Part shown: positions 1-11,270 of the stretch, piece by piece
Position numbering within the stretch: the first letter of the stretch is position 1
How the letters are laid out: each line of letters starts with the position of its first letter
Assembly (NCBI GenBank): GCA_900074885.1
Contig: FJUW01000048.1
Location: forward strand, 186,001 to 250,000
Source of the DNA: Rhynchosporium graminicola
Lineage: Eukaryota; Ascomycota; Leotiomycetes; Helotiales; Ploettnerulaceae
DNA length: 64,000 nucleotides
Direction of reading: 5' to 3'
Translations under genes and position numbers: made by a program
The notes under the pieces: model-generated
Told to the model about the DNA's origin: nothing
Seen by the model: only the letters and a program-made list of their open reading frames with translations
Databases searched by the model: none

Positions 1-1690
1 ACTGACTCAAGACCTAGGGTTATAAAGACCGATGAAAAGCACATGGGCCAAGTCTCGATGTCTTATAACCCTCACATGCAGCGGCACGGCAGACTTCGAT
101 GAAGCCCATTCGTACCAACAGTTGGGCTCATCCGCGATAGCATCTCTCATTGTCGAGTGATCTTTCAATACTTCTAGACGCCTTCTAGGCTTTTCAATTA
201 CTTGCATATTAATAGCAGCCACAAAAGCCCATCCGCTCCGGATGACCCTCCCACTCCCCACAAGTGGCCAAAGCCCACCTGGCGATCATCTCCCGGCTAA
301 TCAAACATGCAAGCCCATTGGGCAAGATAAATAAGGTTGGTGGGGGCGGGGCGGGGCGGGGAGCCGCACGCCACCATCCAAAAATACTTCCTGTAAGCGC
401 TGGCGCAGCGCAGACAGTGGCAGCTTGAGCTTGGCAGCTGCTATGAATATAGCTTGTCGCTCAAGGTTGCGTGCCAACCCACCCAATCCAGTTTACCGCG
501 CCCAACGATTCCAGATTCGATCGCGGCTATGAAGTTTTTGGAAGCGTCAAATATATTGGATCTGTCCTACATTTGGTTCCACGTCCATGACATGAACTAC
601 ACTGGCCGTCACTGCTAGTAATGCGCGAAGACGTCGCGTTGTTGATGTGTTGATGAGCGCCAATCGAGAAAGGTTGCGGATTGACGATACCTACCTGCCT
701 ACCTACCTACCTACCTACTTACTTTAGATGCTGTACTACCAGAATTAGTTGTGGGCTGGTTCAAAGTAGAGTACTAGTGGATCTTTCTGTATTATGTGGG
801 TTGATTTATTCAGGCTTCAAGTATAGGACGCAGCATCATCATAATGTCACGGGATAGGAAGGGCGGGCGGGCATTCATTTGGACCTCTGTGTAGCGAGCG
901 ACTACGATACTTTTCTTTCGAAAAACACAGGATTCCTGGACGGCGATCCTAAGCCGTTGCACTTCAAGATAGCAATAGCCAGCCAGCCAACCATTCATTC
1001 TCATTTGACCAGCAAGCAAGCGGTCTGTTCTTCTGCGACCGAGCGGCAAAATGTAAGACTTACAGTACTCCCCGAGCTCCCCTGCTGATTTGATGCACGC
1101 GACCCGCCGCTTTCCTGTCAGCTAGCTTGCACTCAATGGACAGCCACTCCACTCCATTGGCTGGGGATTTCCTCGCTTCTCACCCGCAGGTCAACAATCA
1201 CGAATGGGCGCCTACGATGCGACGCGACGCACCACCACACCAAACCACACCACACCCCGTTTTAGAATTCTGCAAGGTGTTCTTGTACTCTAGGTACAGA
1301 CTCCAGTACCTGCTTGCCGCTGCCCAGGATTATTTGTAGTCAGGGGTCCAGCGCAGTCCGGCAGGCCAACCTTCTGCATTCTAAAACAGGAACTATAGGT
1401 AGGTACTCCTACTACTGGGTCTCCAAATTACAAATGCTCATGTCTGGTATAAGACCTGTGTGCGCATAACAACCGGATCTACCCATCGACTATCAGCTAT
1501 CCTATCCTATCCTATCCCATTCTATCTTATCTCATCTCATCGCATCGGTTGACATATCATCTCTACACCTCCGGCTTTTCTCTCGATATCGTCCGTATTT
1601 CGTTCTCGTCTCTCAAATTGGCTTTTCCTGTCTCCTACGCCCCGGCTTTAAATTATCTTTAATACTGTTTTTACTTCATACACATTCAAG
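1..1690. other. Gene-free 5' flank with simple repeats
   Basis: No convincing coding exon is visible on either strand. The region has a (CTAC)n-type run near 690-720 and a CTATC/CTATT/CTCAT-like pyrimidine repeat at about 1497-1545, which leads into a T/C-rich leader before the gene at 1691. The short open frames here lack recognisable domains and splice partners. The pyrimidine-rich stretch just upstream of 1691 is typical of fungal core promoters and is probably the promoter and leader of that gene. Confidence 0.5.
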
Positions 1691-2579
1691 ATGCTCTCTC
1701 AAATATGGATTGTTTCCGCGCTGTGCGCATGTGCTTTCGCTGCCCCAACTCACTCATCCGCTGGCGCCGTAGACTTTCCAGCAGACGTCAAGGTTCTGAC
1801 TGAGTACTTTCGATTGTTGGGCAAGAAAATTCAAGAAGGAAAGAATATGGCCGCTGCACCTGTCTGCGATCTTAGCAACGCAAAAATGCCTGAATCTTGC
1901 AAGTACCGAATTTGTTCACAGGGCGTTCAGGTGCTAACAAGTCTCAGCTCCGACACTTTTACCACCAGTTGGTGAGGGCTTATACCTGAAGCACGTGGCG
2001 ATCGGTAGAGGAACACAGAACTATACATGCGATACGCAGAATGCAACCGCCATTCCTGTCGCGACAGGAGCAGTAGCAACGCTTTACAACGCATCATGTA
2101 TAGCCGCCACTTACCCAGAAATGCTCGCTACTCTTCCAGATGTAGCACTCCAGTTCAACCTCACAAACGCCAACCAGAGCACCATCTCTCCATCCAACTT
2201 GGTGATTAGCGGCCACCACTTCTTCTCCAACGGCACAACTCCAGTCTTTGTCTTAAACCCTGCTGGCAACGACATTGGGGTAGCACCTTGCCAGAAAAAC
2301 TCGGCTGTACCAGCACCAGCAGGCACGACGAAGGGACAAGGCAACCAAGGTTTCGGCACGGTAGCATGGTTGAAACTTGATACCCGCCATGGCGCAACTG
2401 GTGGCTTGCAAGAAGTCTACAGGATCAACACTGCTGGTGGAAGCCCTCCTCCGACATGCATGGGCATGGCTGCTTCCTTCCAGGTTCAATACGCTGCTGA
2501 GTACGCCTTCCCACTAGACCTTGATCCTGAAGACATACACTAACATGTTTTCTTCAGATACTGGTTCTATGCTGTCTGA
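1691..2579 (+). CDS. Secreted DUF3455-family protein
   Basis: Three exons: 1691-1898, 1948-2500 and 2558-2579, total 783 nt, 260 aa. The N-terminus is a clear signal peptide (hydrophobic residues 4-17, followed by AAP). The mature part matches what I know of the DUF3455 family of secreted fungal proteins: a CDL start, then GRGTQNYTC, a GHHFF segment, a conserved LDTRHGATGG-like stretch, and a C-terminal AAEYWFY. This last motif only appears when intron 2 (GTACGC...TTCAG, branch CACTAAC) is removed. Intron 1 is 49 nt and only keeps the frame if a GC donor (GCAAGT at 1899) is used, with branch GCTAAC and acceptor CTCAG. The biochemical role of the family is unknown to me; secretion and cell-wall or extracellular localisation are inferred. 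It stands alone, with no related neighbour. Confidence 0.85.
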
Positions 2580-5056
2580 AATCGGCGTCATGCCATGGAC
2601 CTTACAGTTAGCACCTCGGAGAAGACAGAGATCGACATACAATAATTCACTTCCAAATCCCGGCGTCGCTCACGCAACAAGGGACACTTTGACGACGAGA
2701 AAGAGACAGTTCATGCTGCTATTTGATACCCTACCTAGCTATCTCCCTGGCGACCGGAGCAGCAGAAGGCAAACAGAGCCCAGGAAATGGTGATCGCGGA
2801 TAGCACAGGAGCCGCGCAGCGAAAAGGCAAGACGGGAATTGGATTAGGTTGGGGTGGTTGGCGGTACAGGGTAACGAACAGTAGCACGATTAATGATACG
2901 AAATAATTCCTCAGCCATCCAACTCTTTCCAATTTTCCATCCCTACATTCTACTTCTCTCGTTCCTAAGCATAATCCTGCCTTTCCTCCTCACCTTAGAA
3001 ATGATTCGATCCATCTGAATCCTTACCCTCCTACCTCATCATTCCTCACCCACAGACCTCAAAACACAACAGTCGTGAACAAACCTCCAGCATCCCCTCG
3101 CCATCCCATCACTGAAGCCCAGAAAACCCACCAACTAAACACACATTCGAAGAAAAATATCAAGCCGTTCCAGACCGTCCCTGCCAATCGCGCACCTCAT
3201 CAGAGAGGTACGAACTTCCGCAGCAGCTCACAGTATATCGTTTGCGAATCATCCCATCTTCCCAACATACATACAAGAAATCTGAAACGTGTGGAGGAGG
3301 GGTAGGAAGGGGCGGGCATGTAGATCAAACGGCGAGGGGTAATTTGACTTTTTCAATCAACGCCCTTGCTAATCCTTGGCCATCGACGGGGACTCTAGAC
3401 CCGGTGTTAAGAGTACGCCTGGGCGCAAGGTAAGGATGAGATGGGAGATTTTACGACATACAACAGTACGTAGGTATGTATGCAGTCGGATGACGCTTCG
3501 AAGGGCTGTGCTGAAGATGATGGGGTTCCGAGGTGGGTAGGTTGTAGAGCTGACACATGGAATTCTGGGTGATTTGCCTTGGCTGGAGATTGGAAGATAT
3601 TGGATAATATGCAGTATGCTATACTAGTGATATGGTTGTGATGACTATGTGCAAAATATCGATCGTTGAGCTTATTACGAAGGACATCTGGCAAAGGCTC
3701 GCTTAGTTTCTATTTACTCGGTTCAGAATTGCGAATCTGGAAAATACTATAGTTGGTTGAAAGAGAAGATAGAAGGGGACTGAAAGTCATAGGATGTGAA
3801 ATTAAAACTCCGATTGAGTTGCCATATGATGACATTTGTGTACTTCACAGAACTTAAGGCAGGAACTCTTGAAGCACCTTTACCAGACCTTTGACGTAGA
3901 TCTTGGTACGGTTGAGTATATGTTTCCGCCCAATTTTGCTGGGCCTATCGCATGAAACTTGAAACTTTCTTGTCCCGATCTTCGGGTTCCGCTCGCCTTG
4001 TACCAAGACAACAAGGGAGAAGACCGAGAGTGAATCCAGAAATTGCGAACAGGCTACATAGAAAGAGTGATGTTAGCATACTTAGTCCTACTCGCATGAC
4101 TCCTCCATCCCAAAGCAGAGATGACGTTACCATTGCCGTGACGGGATTCCTACCATCCGAATGCCGAGTTTCGCGTTCCGAGAGCAGTCAGCTTACTCGT
4201 TCTCTCGGCCTCTCAAGCAGAAAGCCCTCTCATGTCTCTTCACCAACTCCTCAAGTACTTACTCCTTGGAAAGGATTTAAAGGACGACACACTGTAGCAC
4301 GTCGGAAACATTATATTTAGAATTCCGTGAAAAGGGAGGCAGCGCCGAGGGACTGAGGTGTTCCGTACTTATCAGGGCGAAGTATGCTTCATGTGTCAGA
4401 CTGCTGACATACCAGGTGAGCTGCATCTCGTCGTTTCAGAAGTGCTGTTGAAATCCGGATGATAGGAATGATTTCGATAGTCCGAGCGTTACCGAGGGAA
4501 ATTTAGATGATAGATTTGCCGGATCTTTCTTGGACTCCTGAGTTTTTTTAGACGTTTTATGTCGTATGTTTATGTTTCGTGTGGCTGGAGGGGGAGGGAG
4601 AGTGATGAAACGAAATTCTCGATTGTTTGAAAGTGTTGATTTTTCCAAGGGTCTTAGTGAGGATGCCTTGAAAGGGATAACTTTACCTGCAGGTGATTAA
4701 TTAAAATGGTTCTTCAGCCGAGTAAAGGTTCGTGGAATGATTGGGCCTATTACCATGTCTATGGACTTCAAGAAGGCTGGAAATATTCGTATTTACAAAT
4801 GTGGAACTGTAACTCCACATCGCGCTAAGCTTTTGCTAGTCCCTGCAGAATCGCGTCAACCCAGCCGGTCGAATATCAACATCAAGAGCTCCAATTGATT
4901 ACTACCGACGCAAGAAGCATCCGCAGAGCCTTTCTTACATGCAGTAGAAAGACTGTCCAATTTTATTTCTGGTCAGACATCTGCCGTCATTGTACGACGT
5001 CATTTGGATTCGTCATATCCATAGGCGCAAAGACCCTGCCAAGGGCCGGAGGGAGG
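2580..5056. other. Intergenic, 2.5 kb
   Basis: No gene could be supported. A 122-codon open frame at 3952-4320 (+) has a Ser/Arg/Pro-rich product with no recognisable domain or splice context, and is not called. The sequence from about 4440 to 5056 is ordinary mixed-composition DNA that must include the promoter of the Mtw1 gene. Confidence 0.4.
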
Positions 5057-6097
5057 ATGAGCGCGTCAATACACTCAGATGTCACTCTGCTGACAGAACA
5101 CCTCACATATCGACCGGCAGCTTTGATCGATGATATAGTAAACAGGTCAGTGTTACCAAGAATCCAGTATTAGAGGTCCATTACTAACATAAAGTACAGC
5201 ATCAACGTACTCGCATTCAAAGCCTCCGAAGCCGTCGAAAAAGGCCTGCTCGCCGCAGATCCCTCCGCCCTAGGCTTCAAAATCCCCCCTAAAACCACGC
5301 CCGAAAACACAGCCGCTGCGCTCGCCATCAGCGAAAAAGCGAAACACGAAATCGAGAACGGAGTACACCAGCTAGAAACCCTACTCGAAGCCAAAATCGA
5401 CAAGAACTTCGATAAGCTAGAGATCTACGCGTTGAGGAACATACTAAGCGTGCCGGCCGAAGTGCGAGATTGGGTGCGCTTGAGCCATTATGAGGGTCTG
5501 AGTTTCGTGCAGGATGAGCAGGCGCCAAATACTGAGAGTGTGACGCTGCAAAGGAGGAAGTTGAGAGAGACGCAGAAATTGCATGCTTTGCTGCGAGCGG
5601 AGTCTGCGAGAAATGAGGCGACTATTAGGTCTTTGAAGGCTTTGTTTTTGAATCAGGTGGAGAAAAAAGAGTCAGGCTTAGAGGAGGCGCAGACGTCTGC
5701 CCCGTTTGCGTTCTTGCAGAAGAGGGGGGAGTTGACGGGGGATGTGACACATCCTGTTACTACTACGACAGATTTCACCATTTCGCAGCTGCCAGCACTA
5801 AAGAGCCTACTGGAAAATTTGAAGCCGAGACTGGGAGAGCTGGCAGACGGAGGGGGGAAGGAGGGCTTGGTTGGCGAGGAAGAGAAGTCTTGGAGGAGGG
5901 AGAGGTTGGAATTTGTGGAGAAGGAAACAAGGCGGCACTTGGAGCACGTAAGGGGATTGGAATTGGGTGATATGGGAGAAGTCAGGGATGGGGAGTGGCA
6001 AGGAGAGGGAAGAAAGTTAGGGAAAGGGGAAGTCGAGGACTTAGGAAGAGTTGTTGGAATGGTTGATGGAGGAGATCCTATGGATCAGGATCCTTAA
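5057..6097 (+). CDS. MTW1: Kinetochore subunit Mtw1/Mis12 (MIND complex)
   Basis: Two exons: 5057-5145 and 5200-6097 (328 aa). The 54-nt intron has GTCAGT, branch TACTAAC and acceptor TACAG. The N-terminal half carries the Mis12 hallmarks in order: LLTEHL and a P-x-A-LIDDIVN helix around residues 10-30, an N-V-L-A helix, LGF followed by a Pro-rich link, ENGVHQLETLLEAKIDKNFDK, then ALRNILSVP and W-x-RLSHYEGL around residue 140. The rest is charged and predicted to be coiled coil. In yeast and fission yeast this protein is part of the Mtw1/MIND complex, which links inner-centromere CENP-C and CENP-A chromatin to the Ndc80 complex. The chosen ATG gives the family's usual short N-terminus. The product is somewhat longer than the yeast protein because of an acidic, Gly-rich C-terminal tail. 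Confidence 0.92.
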
Positions 6098-6334
6098 TAT
6101 CTTTTACTTGTCAAGATTGGGTATGGCGCCTAGCGAATTTGAGGACCTCTTAACATGGCGCAGGTTTTGAATACTGGTACATAGAGCATATGGAATGACT
6201 AATGAAATTCGACCATGTGTGTCAAGTTCTGATATCATCTTCTTCGTGTTTAATGTTGTAGCTAGAGTTCGTACAGCGTATCAGCTCGCGCGATCGAGAA
6301 TCGTACAAGATCCTGATGTGCAAGTCGATAATGC

Positions 6335-8980
6335 TCAGGCTTGATCAGATTTGTCCTTCAAATACTGAGCCTTGAGCTCTGGTCCCTGCTCTACGAGACC
6401 AAAGTTGCGAGCCATCCTCCAAAATTCCCAGCTTAATTGACGTTCGTATCCTTGATCCGCGACTGGGACTGGCGCTCCGTGGTCCTCAATAGCATTGTTG
6501 ACCAAAGTCTTTGCCAGTTCCCATTCTTGATTTTCAACCAATGCTAGCAACAACATTCGCATTGCGGTCCAACCCACTTTACCCTTCGAAGCCTGGACCT
6601 TTCCAAGAATTCTCATCGCAGGTCCCGTCTCGTGGTTGCTGGCGTATCCTTCAATGGCCCTGTCCCAGAACATATCGTCTGTGCCTCCCTGGGTGCTGGA
6701 TGCTCGTTCAATGGTCGTTCGTACTGCATCCATATTCGTCGGCTTTTGCGCAAAGTGCTGTCCAAGAAGTAGGGTATATATTTGGGCGTTTGCATCTATG
6801 CCTTGCTGATCCATCGTCTGCATCACGGCATTGACCGTAGCCATGTCTCCAGGCTCGCCGTTGTCAGGAAGCAGGTGCCGGATGATTTTGCCGTATATCT
6901 GAATTGTAGGCCTCACTCCAGCAGCTTCCATCTCGGAAAACACTTCTTTGACGATAGCGCCAGTTTCATCCGGCGTGAGTCCCTTCATAGATCGGAAGGT
7001 TTCGTCGAGAATCGCTGTGAACGTATAACTGTCAGGCTGCACGCCAGTCTTTTGCATTCGGTGCAGCAGTGCCATAGCCTCTTTTGGACGGTTATCCCGG
7101 ATCAGGGATCTAAGGAGGATGTTGTAGGTGTCAATATTGGGCGCAATCCCAAATTTCCCGCCCCAGGCAAGAATTTTGTAGGCAGCACTGGCCATATTGT
7201 TCCTGAACAAGCCGGCGATAGCTGCATTTATGACTTCGATCGAAGGCTTCGCGGGACCAAATACATCGGTCATCAGCTGAAGTTCCGATTGAGCCATTTT
7301 GGGATGTTTACTCTTCGCAGCATCCATCCATTTACGGCCCATCTCATCAAGTGCTGCAACTCCAGCGTCATTCTGTCTGCATGCAATAAGTCCGCCGACT
7401 CTCGTCGCCCAACAAATTACGTCTGGCTCGACCTTTGAATTTATCATTCTGGCCCATACCTGCTGGAGTGCTTTGACGTCCCTAGTAGCGACACAACCAG
7501 CCATCATCGAGTCCCATGTTCTCAAAGTAGGATTCAAATCGTTGCTAATCATGTGATTCCACACATCGATGGCCCGATTCGGTTGACGAAGACTCATATA
7601 AATAAGAATGAGGTAGTTTGCTATCGGTAGTGTCAACCTTCCTTGCTCATTCGACGGGCGCTCATCCCCCGAGGTATCAACTGGCCACTGGGAAACATCT
7701 GACCATATTCCATCGACTTGACTCAGATTCCGCTTTTTAAGAGCTTCATGAAGCCTCCGATTTATGTACATGACAGACATTTGAACCGAGGCTCGAGACA
7801 TACGTTCTGACTTCGTCTTATCGACCTGGGGATTGTGGAACTGAGACATTGTTGCCGCACGTTCTCTGATTGAGGACCAGTTATCTTTGACGTATTGGGA
7901 AAGCTCGGCATTATTCGACAGCGACATTGACGCATAGATGTCGTTATAGTTCAAGCCGGGAACGCTGATAATTCGACTCAAAACTGTCATAAGTGGAGTA
8001 ACATTCACATTCATACTTTCGATGGTCTCGGAGCGTTCTGCGAGAAGTCCAAAGGTAGCAAGAGCGATTATTGGGATATCGTCCAAGTTTACCATTTCAA
8101 ATTGCGGCACTAATAGTCCGAATACTTTGTTGGAGCCTCGTTTTTGGTGTACATGTACTGCATCTACCATTGAGATAGACGGCAGAGTCATCCAGTAGGA
8201 GGACGAATGCATGTCATGAAAGCTTTTAAGCTGTCCAATGTCACGACATGCGATATTCCATGCCCCAGTTAGATCCACAATGAGACGTTCCTCAGTTTCT
8301 GCATCGGCCACGTCTGAATTTTTCGTTTTTAAGAGGGTTCGAAGAAGGGGAGACACCATACCAATCCAATAGTTGGCATGAAGGTAACCTAATTCCATAA
8401 AGACCTTGGAAATTTCTGTAGCGCTTGGGAGAGAGTCTGGCAAAGGATGGTCGTGCTCCTTAGCATCCGCTATTGCCTTCCACATCAAGTGTACTGTAGG
8501 TCGTAGGTATGTAGGCATCGATATCCTGTTTCTGGCTCCCGCCCGCTGAGCATCCGGACCAAAATGCTCGAGGAAGTAAGCCCATTGATCTGGGTAAGGC
8601 GCTTTATTCTCCATCATCCTCATTAATTCCTGCACATTTTGATATGGTTCCAAAGCGGATTGCACTTCGGTATGCTCTTCGATTTTGGGGGCAGATGGAT
8701 TGATGGTCTTTTCGAAGAGCGATTCGAGAACATCCCCAGGATTCGACGGCCTTGCCCGACTAGGTCTCCTTCTTGGATACCTTGGGGACCTATCATCATA
8801 GTCTACTTTGGAGCCTTCTTCTGTGTTCGATTGACCGTTCTCGGGCTCTCTGTCAACAGCTTTGCGAGTATTGTTGCTGAGTGAGACAAAGTTTGCTCTG
8901 GAGCTCCATTGCAAAGACTTCGCAAGGCGTAATTTGCTGGCTGTCAGACGACATGCCAGGCAGATATGAGGCGAACTCAT
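6335..8980 (-). CDS. Mitochondrial pentatricopeptide repeat (PPR) protein
   Basis: A single exon encodes 881 aa. The N-terminus is basic and Ser-rich with few acidic residues (MSSPHICLACRLTASKLRLA), consistent with a mitochondrial presequence. From about residue 440 there are repeated 35-residue helix-pair units of PPR type, for example YLILIYMSLRQPNRAIDVWN, TWDSMMAGCV-type and TYNILLRSLIRDNRPKEAMA, each ending near a Pro-Asp/Asn. PPR proteins bind organelle RNA and act in mitochondrial transcript processing, stability or translation. I cannot assign this one to a particular transcript, so no symbol is given. It is divergent from the acid phosphatase gene at 9356 and shares a 375-bp intergenic region with it. 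It is convergent with Mtw1. Confidence 0.85.
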   Translation of the reverse strand: MSSPHICLACRLTASKLRLAKSLQWSSRANFVSLSNNTRKAVDREPENGQSNTEEGSKVDYDDRSPRYPRRRPSRARPSNPGDVLESLFEKTINPSAPKIEEHTEVQSALEPYQNVQELMRMMENKAPYPDQWAYFLEHFGPDAQRAGARNRISMPTYLRPTVHLMWKAIADAKEHDHPLPDSLPSATEISKVFMELGYLHANYWIGMVSPLLRTLLKTKNSDVADAETEERLIVDLTGAWNIACRDIGQLKSFHDMHSSSYWMTLPSISMVDAVHVHQKRGSNKVFGLLVPQFEMVNLDDIPIIALATFGLLAERSETIESMNVNVTPLMTVLSRIISVPGLNYNDIYASMSLSNNAELSQYVKDNWSSIRERAATMSQFHNPQVDKTKSERMSRASVQMSVMYINRRLHEALKKRNLSQVDGIWSDVSQWPVDTSGDERPSNEQGRLTLPIANYLILIYMSLRQPNRAIDVWNHMISNDLNPTLRTWDSMMAGCVATRDVKALQQVWARMINSKVEPDVICWATRVGGLIACRQNDAGVAALDEMGRKWMDAAKSKHPKMAQSELQLMTDVFGPAKPSIEVINAAIAGLFRNNMASAAYKILAWGGKFGIAPNIDTYNILLRSLIRDNRPKEAMALLHRMQKTGVQPDSYTFTAILDETFRSMKGLTPDETGAIVKEVFSEMEAAGVRPTIQIYGKIIRHLLPDNGEPGDMATVNAVMQTMDQQGIDANAQIYTLLLGQHFAQKPTNMDAVRTTIERASSTQGGTDDMFWDRAIEGYASNHETGPAMRILGKVQASKGKVGWTAMRMLLLALVENQEWELAKTLVNNAIEDHGAPVPVADQGYERQLSWEFWRMARNFGLVEQGPELKAQYLKDKSDQA

Positions 8981-9355
8981 TACCCTCGAGGCTGTTATGT
9001 TGGCGCCAGTGTCCTGCGGTGAAATGTTGTGGAGTTAGTATGTAAATGCTTATTTACTTATGCACCCTCGCGCTTACGGACCATAGAGTCGCGACTTTTC
9101 AGGCAAAGGCCTCCCATGTCTGCCAAGAGCTCACCTGCCCTGGTCAAGATGAGCTCCATTTGGCGGGGTTATTGTACAGTACTTATACTGTATCTCATAG
9201 TCGGCCACCAAGAGTTATAGCTCCAGGCACATCTGCTTGTGCAGGCATTTCTTGCACCATATTCAAAACTTTGTATATGTATACAATATCATACTTTCCA
9301 GTGCGGAACCCAGTTGCAGCGTTCTCCCAGTCGTGCTTCTAATTACTCTAGCACA
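8981..9355. promoter_or_regulatory. Shared divergent promoter region
   Basis: This 375-bp region separates the start codons of the PPR gene (reading left) and the acid phosphatase gene (reading right). It must contain both promoters and leaders. A TA-rich element (TTTGTATATGTATACAATAT) lies at about 9270-9290, roughly 70-85 bp before the phosphatase ATG. No other element is recognisable. Confidence 0.4.
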
Positions 9356-10955
9356 ATGACTTCGCTGCAGCCGCGGGATCCCTACACCCAGGAAGAGCTT
9401 CAAAAGCTATACCCTAAAGATCTAGAACTTCAACTCGTCCAGGTCCTTCTACGTCACGGCGAGCGGTCTCCTGTGTCTGCACGCTTCCGGAATGCTGGTC
9501 TTCATGCCTACTGGCCTTATTGCTCGGTGGCTAGACAGATGATCAGTCAGACACATGAAGTAGGTGAGGGAAAATGGACGCCAATGGAGTGGCGGAAACG
9601 CATCGAGACTTTTGGGCCGAACGATAATCCTGTTATTGCTGCTGGACCTGGAGGGGATGTCGATTCGATTTGCAACTTAGGAGAATTGACAGATAAGGGA
9701 AGGGAGACTACCTGGCAACTTGGCCGAAGGCTCAGGCATCTTTACGTTGATCAATTGAACTATATGCCCAGCATGATTCACGATGCCGATATGATATATT
9801 TGCGTGCAAGTCCTATACCGAGAGCGCTCGAGTCGTTGCAACAAGCCTTCTGGGGAATGTATCCAGCCGAAACCAGGGCAGCTTCCTTTCCCCCAGTTAC
9901 AATCATCACAAGAGCTCCGGCAGATGAAACGCTATTTCCAAACGATAGCAGTTGTAGGAGACTTGCTCAGCTTTCCCGAGCTTTTGCCCAGCGAACTGCT
10001 GACCGATGGAATAAATCGGATGATATGGAATATCTCAACAAAATGATCAGCAAATGGATGCCGGAAAGTAGCAAGCGTGTGGCCATTGATTCTCATCCTC
10101 GACTTTCTGGAATCATGGACACAATCAATTCTACTCTCGCACACGGTCCGGAAACAAAGCTTCCTAATGAGTTTTATGATGTCAGAGGCCGGCAAATCAT
10201 TGACAAGATTTCCGTGGAAGAGTGGTTTAGCGGGTATACAGAATCTCGAGAATATCGTTCTTTGGGAATTGGTTCTTTGATGGGCGACATAGTGGAGCAA
10301 ATGGTTGGTAGCGTCGAACAGAACCCCAATGATCAATATCGAGAGGTTGGTGGTAAAAATGGCTCCCTCGGAGAAGGGAGAGATGGTGAAAAGGCTATCA
10401 GACTATCACTTCGTGGATGTCATGATACCACTCTTGCTGGGATTTTGGCTAGTTTGGGTGCATTCGACGGAGAAGCTTGGCCTCCATACACAAGTCATAT
10501 TGCTTTCGAGGTTTTCAAGAAGTCTGGATTGCAGTCACAAGCTTCGATCAAGGCGGAGAACAAAATTGCTCATTCAACGAGCTGGTTTGGATCATTGTTT
10601 AGTAGCGGCTCGCCAAAGAAAATTTCGACAGGAATAGCAAGACAGAGGCTTGAAACGCTTGGGGAACCGGATCGGTTGAAATTAAATGGCTACTTCGTGA
10701 GAATACGATATAACGACAAAGTCATGTCCGTTCCAGGATGCAGACCAGCTGGAAAGCATCTTGATGGAGACGAGTCTTTCTGCACTCTCGTGAGTCGTTA
10801 CTGTGTACGGCTCCATTTTGCCATTCTAACAAATTCTGTAGGAAGCTTTTAAGAGAATTGTTGACAAGTACACTCCAGCAAATTGGAAGGAAGCATGTCG
10901 AAGCAATTTGGATGTGCCCGCATTCCCAGAAAAGCTTGAGTCATCAGGATATTAA
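9356..10955 (+). CDS. Histidine acid phosphatase (branch 2 histidine phosphatase)
   Basis: Two exons: 9356-10789 and 10842-10955 (515 aa). The intron runs GTGAGT...TCTGTAG with branch TTCTAAC. The catalytic RHGERSP motif is at residues 33-39, with the phosphorylated His at 34, and the proton-donor HD pair (in CHDTT) is at 356-357. These spacings fit branch 2 histidine phosphatases. The start was placed at the ATG nearest the conserved region. There is no hydrophobic signal peptide from this ATG, so an intracellular or mitochondrial enzyme resembling lysophosphatidic acid phosphatase (ACP6-like) is more likely than a secreted phytase. That subfamily assignment is inference. A more upstream in-frame codon would add a weakly hydrophobic N-terminus. 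The substrate is unknown. Confidence 0.88.
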
Positions 10956-11270
10956 ACCTCGAACTATTGTTTATCGCGGTTTCTTTTGCCATATATCCAT
11001 ATACTCTTTCTCGGGACGGCGTTCTGAATAAGTTGATTATGGGCTTATTGATACGTACCTAGATTATGCATAATAAATTAGTAATAGAAAGAAGAGACTT
11101 TTGGCTCCAGACATTCCCATTTATGACGAAGTTCGAAAATCACGGCCTATTTGTGGGAAAAGTAAATTGCAGTAAGTAGAGTCATTTGCTCGGGGTATCT
11201 ATCCCAAAACCAATCATGAATGCTCAATCTAAAACGTAGGAATGCTCGCAGCCAACGGTTCCCAGTTTAC
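10956..11270. other. Convergent 3' intergenic region
   Basis: The 315 bp lie between two convergent stop codons. An AATAAA element within a TA-rich context near 11068-11080 is a plausible polyadenylation signal for the acid phosphatase mRNA. Nothing else is seen. Confidence 0.35.

Noticed and set aside
3952..4320. 122-codon open frame
   Set aside because: Ser/Arg/Pro-rich, no known motif, no splice partner, and a comparable opposite-strand frame overlaps it. It could be a small gene but is not supportable.
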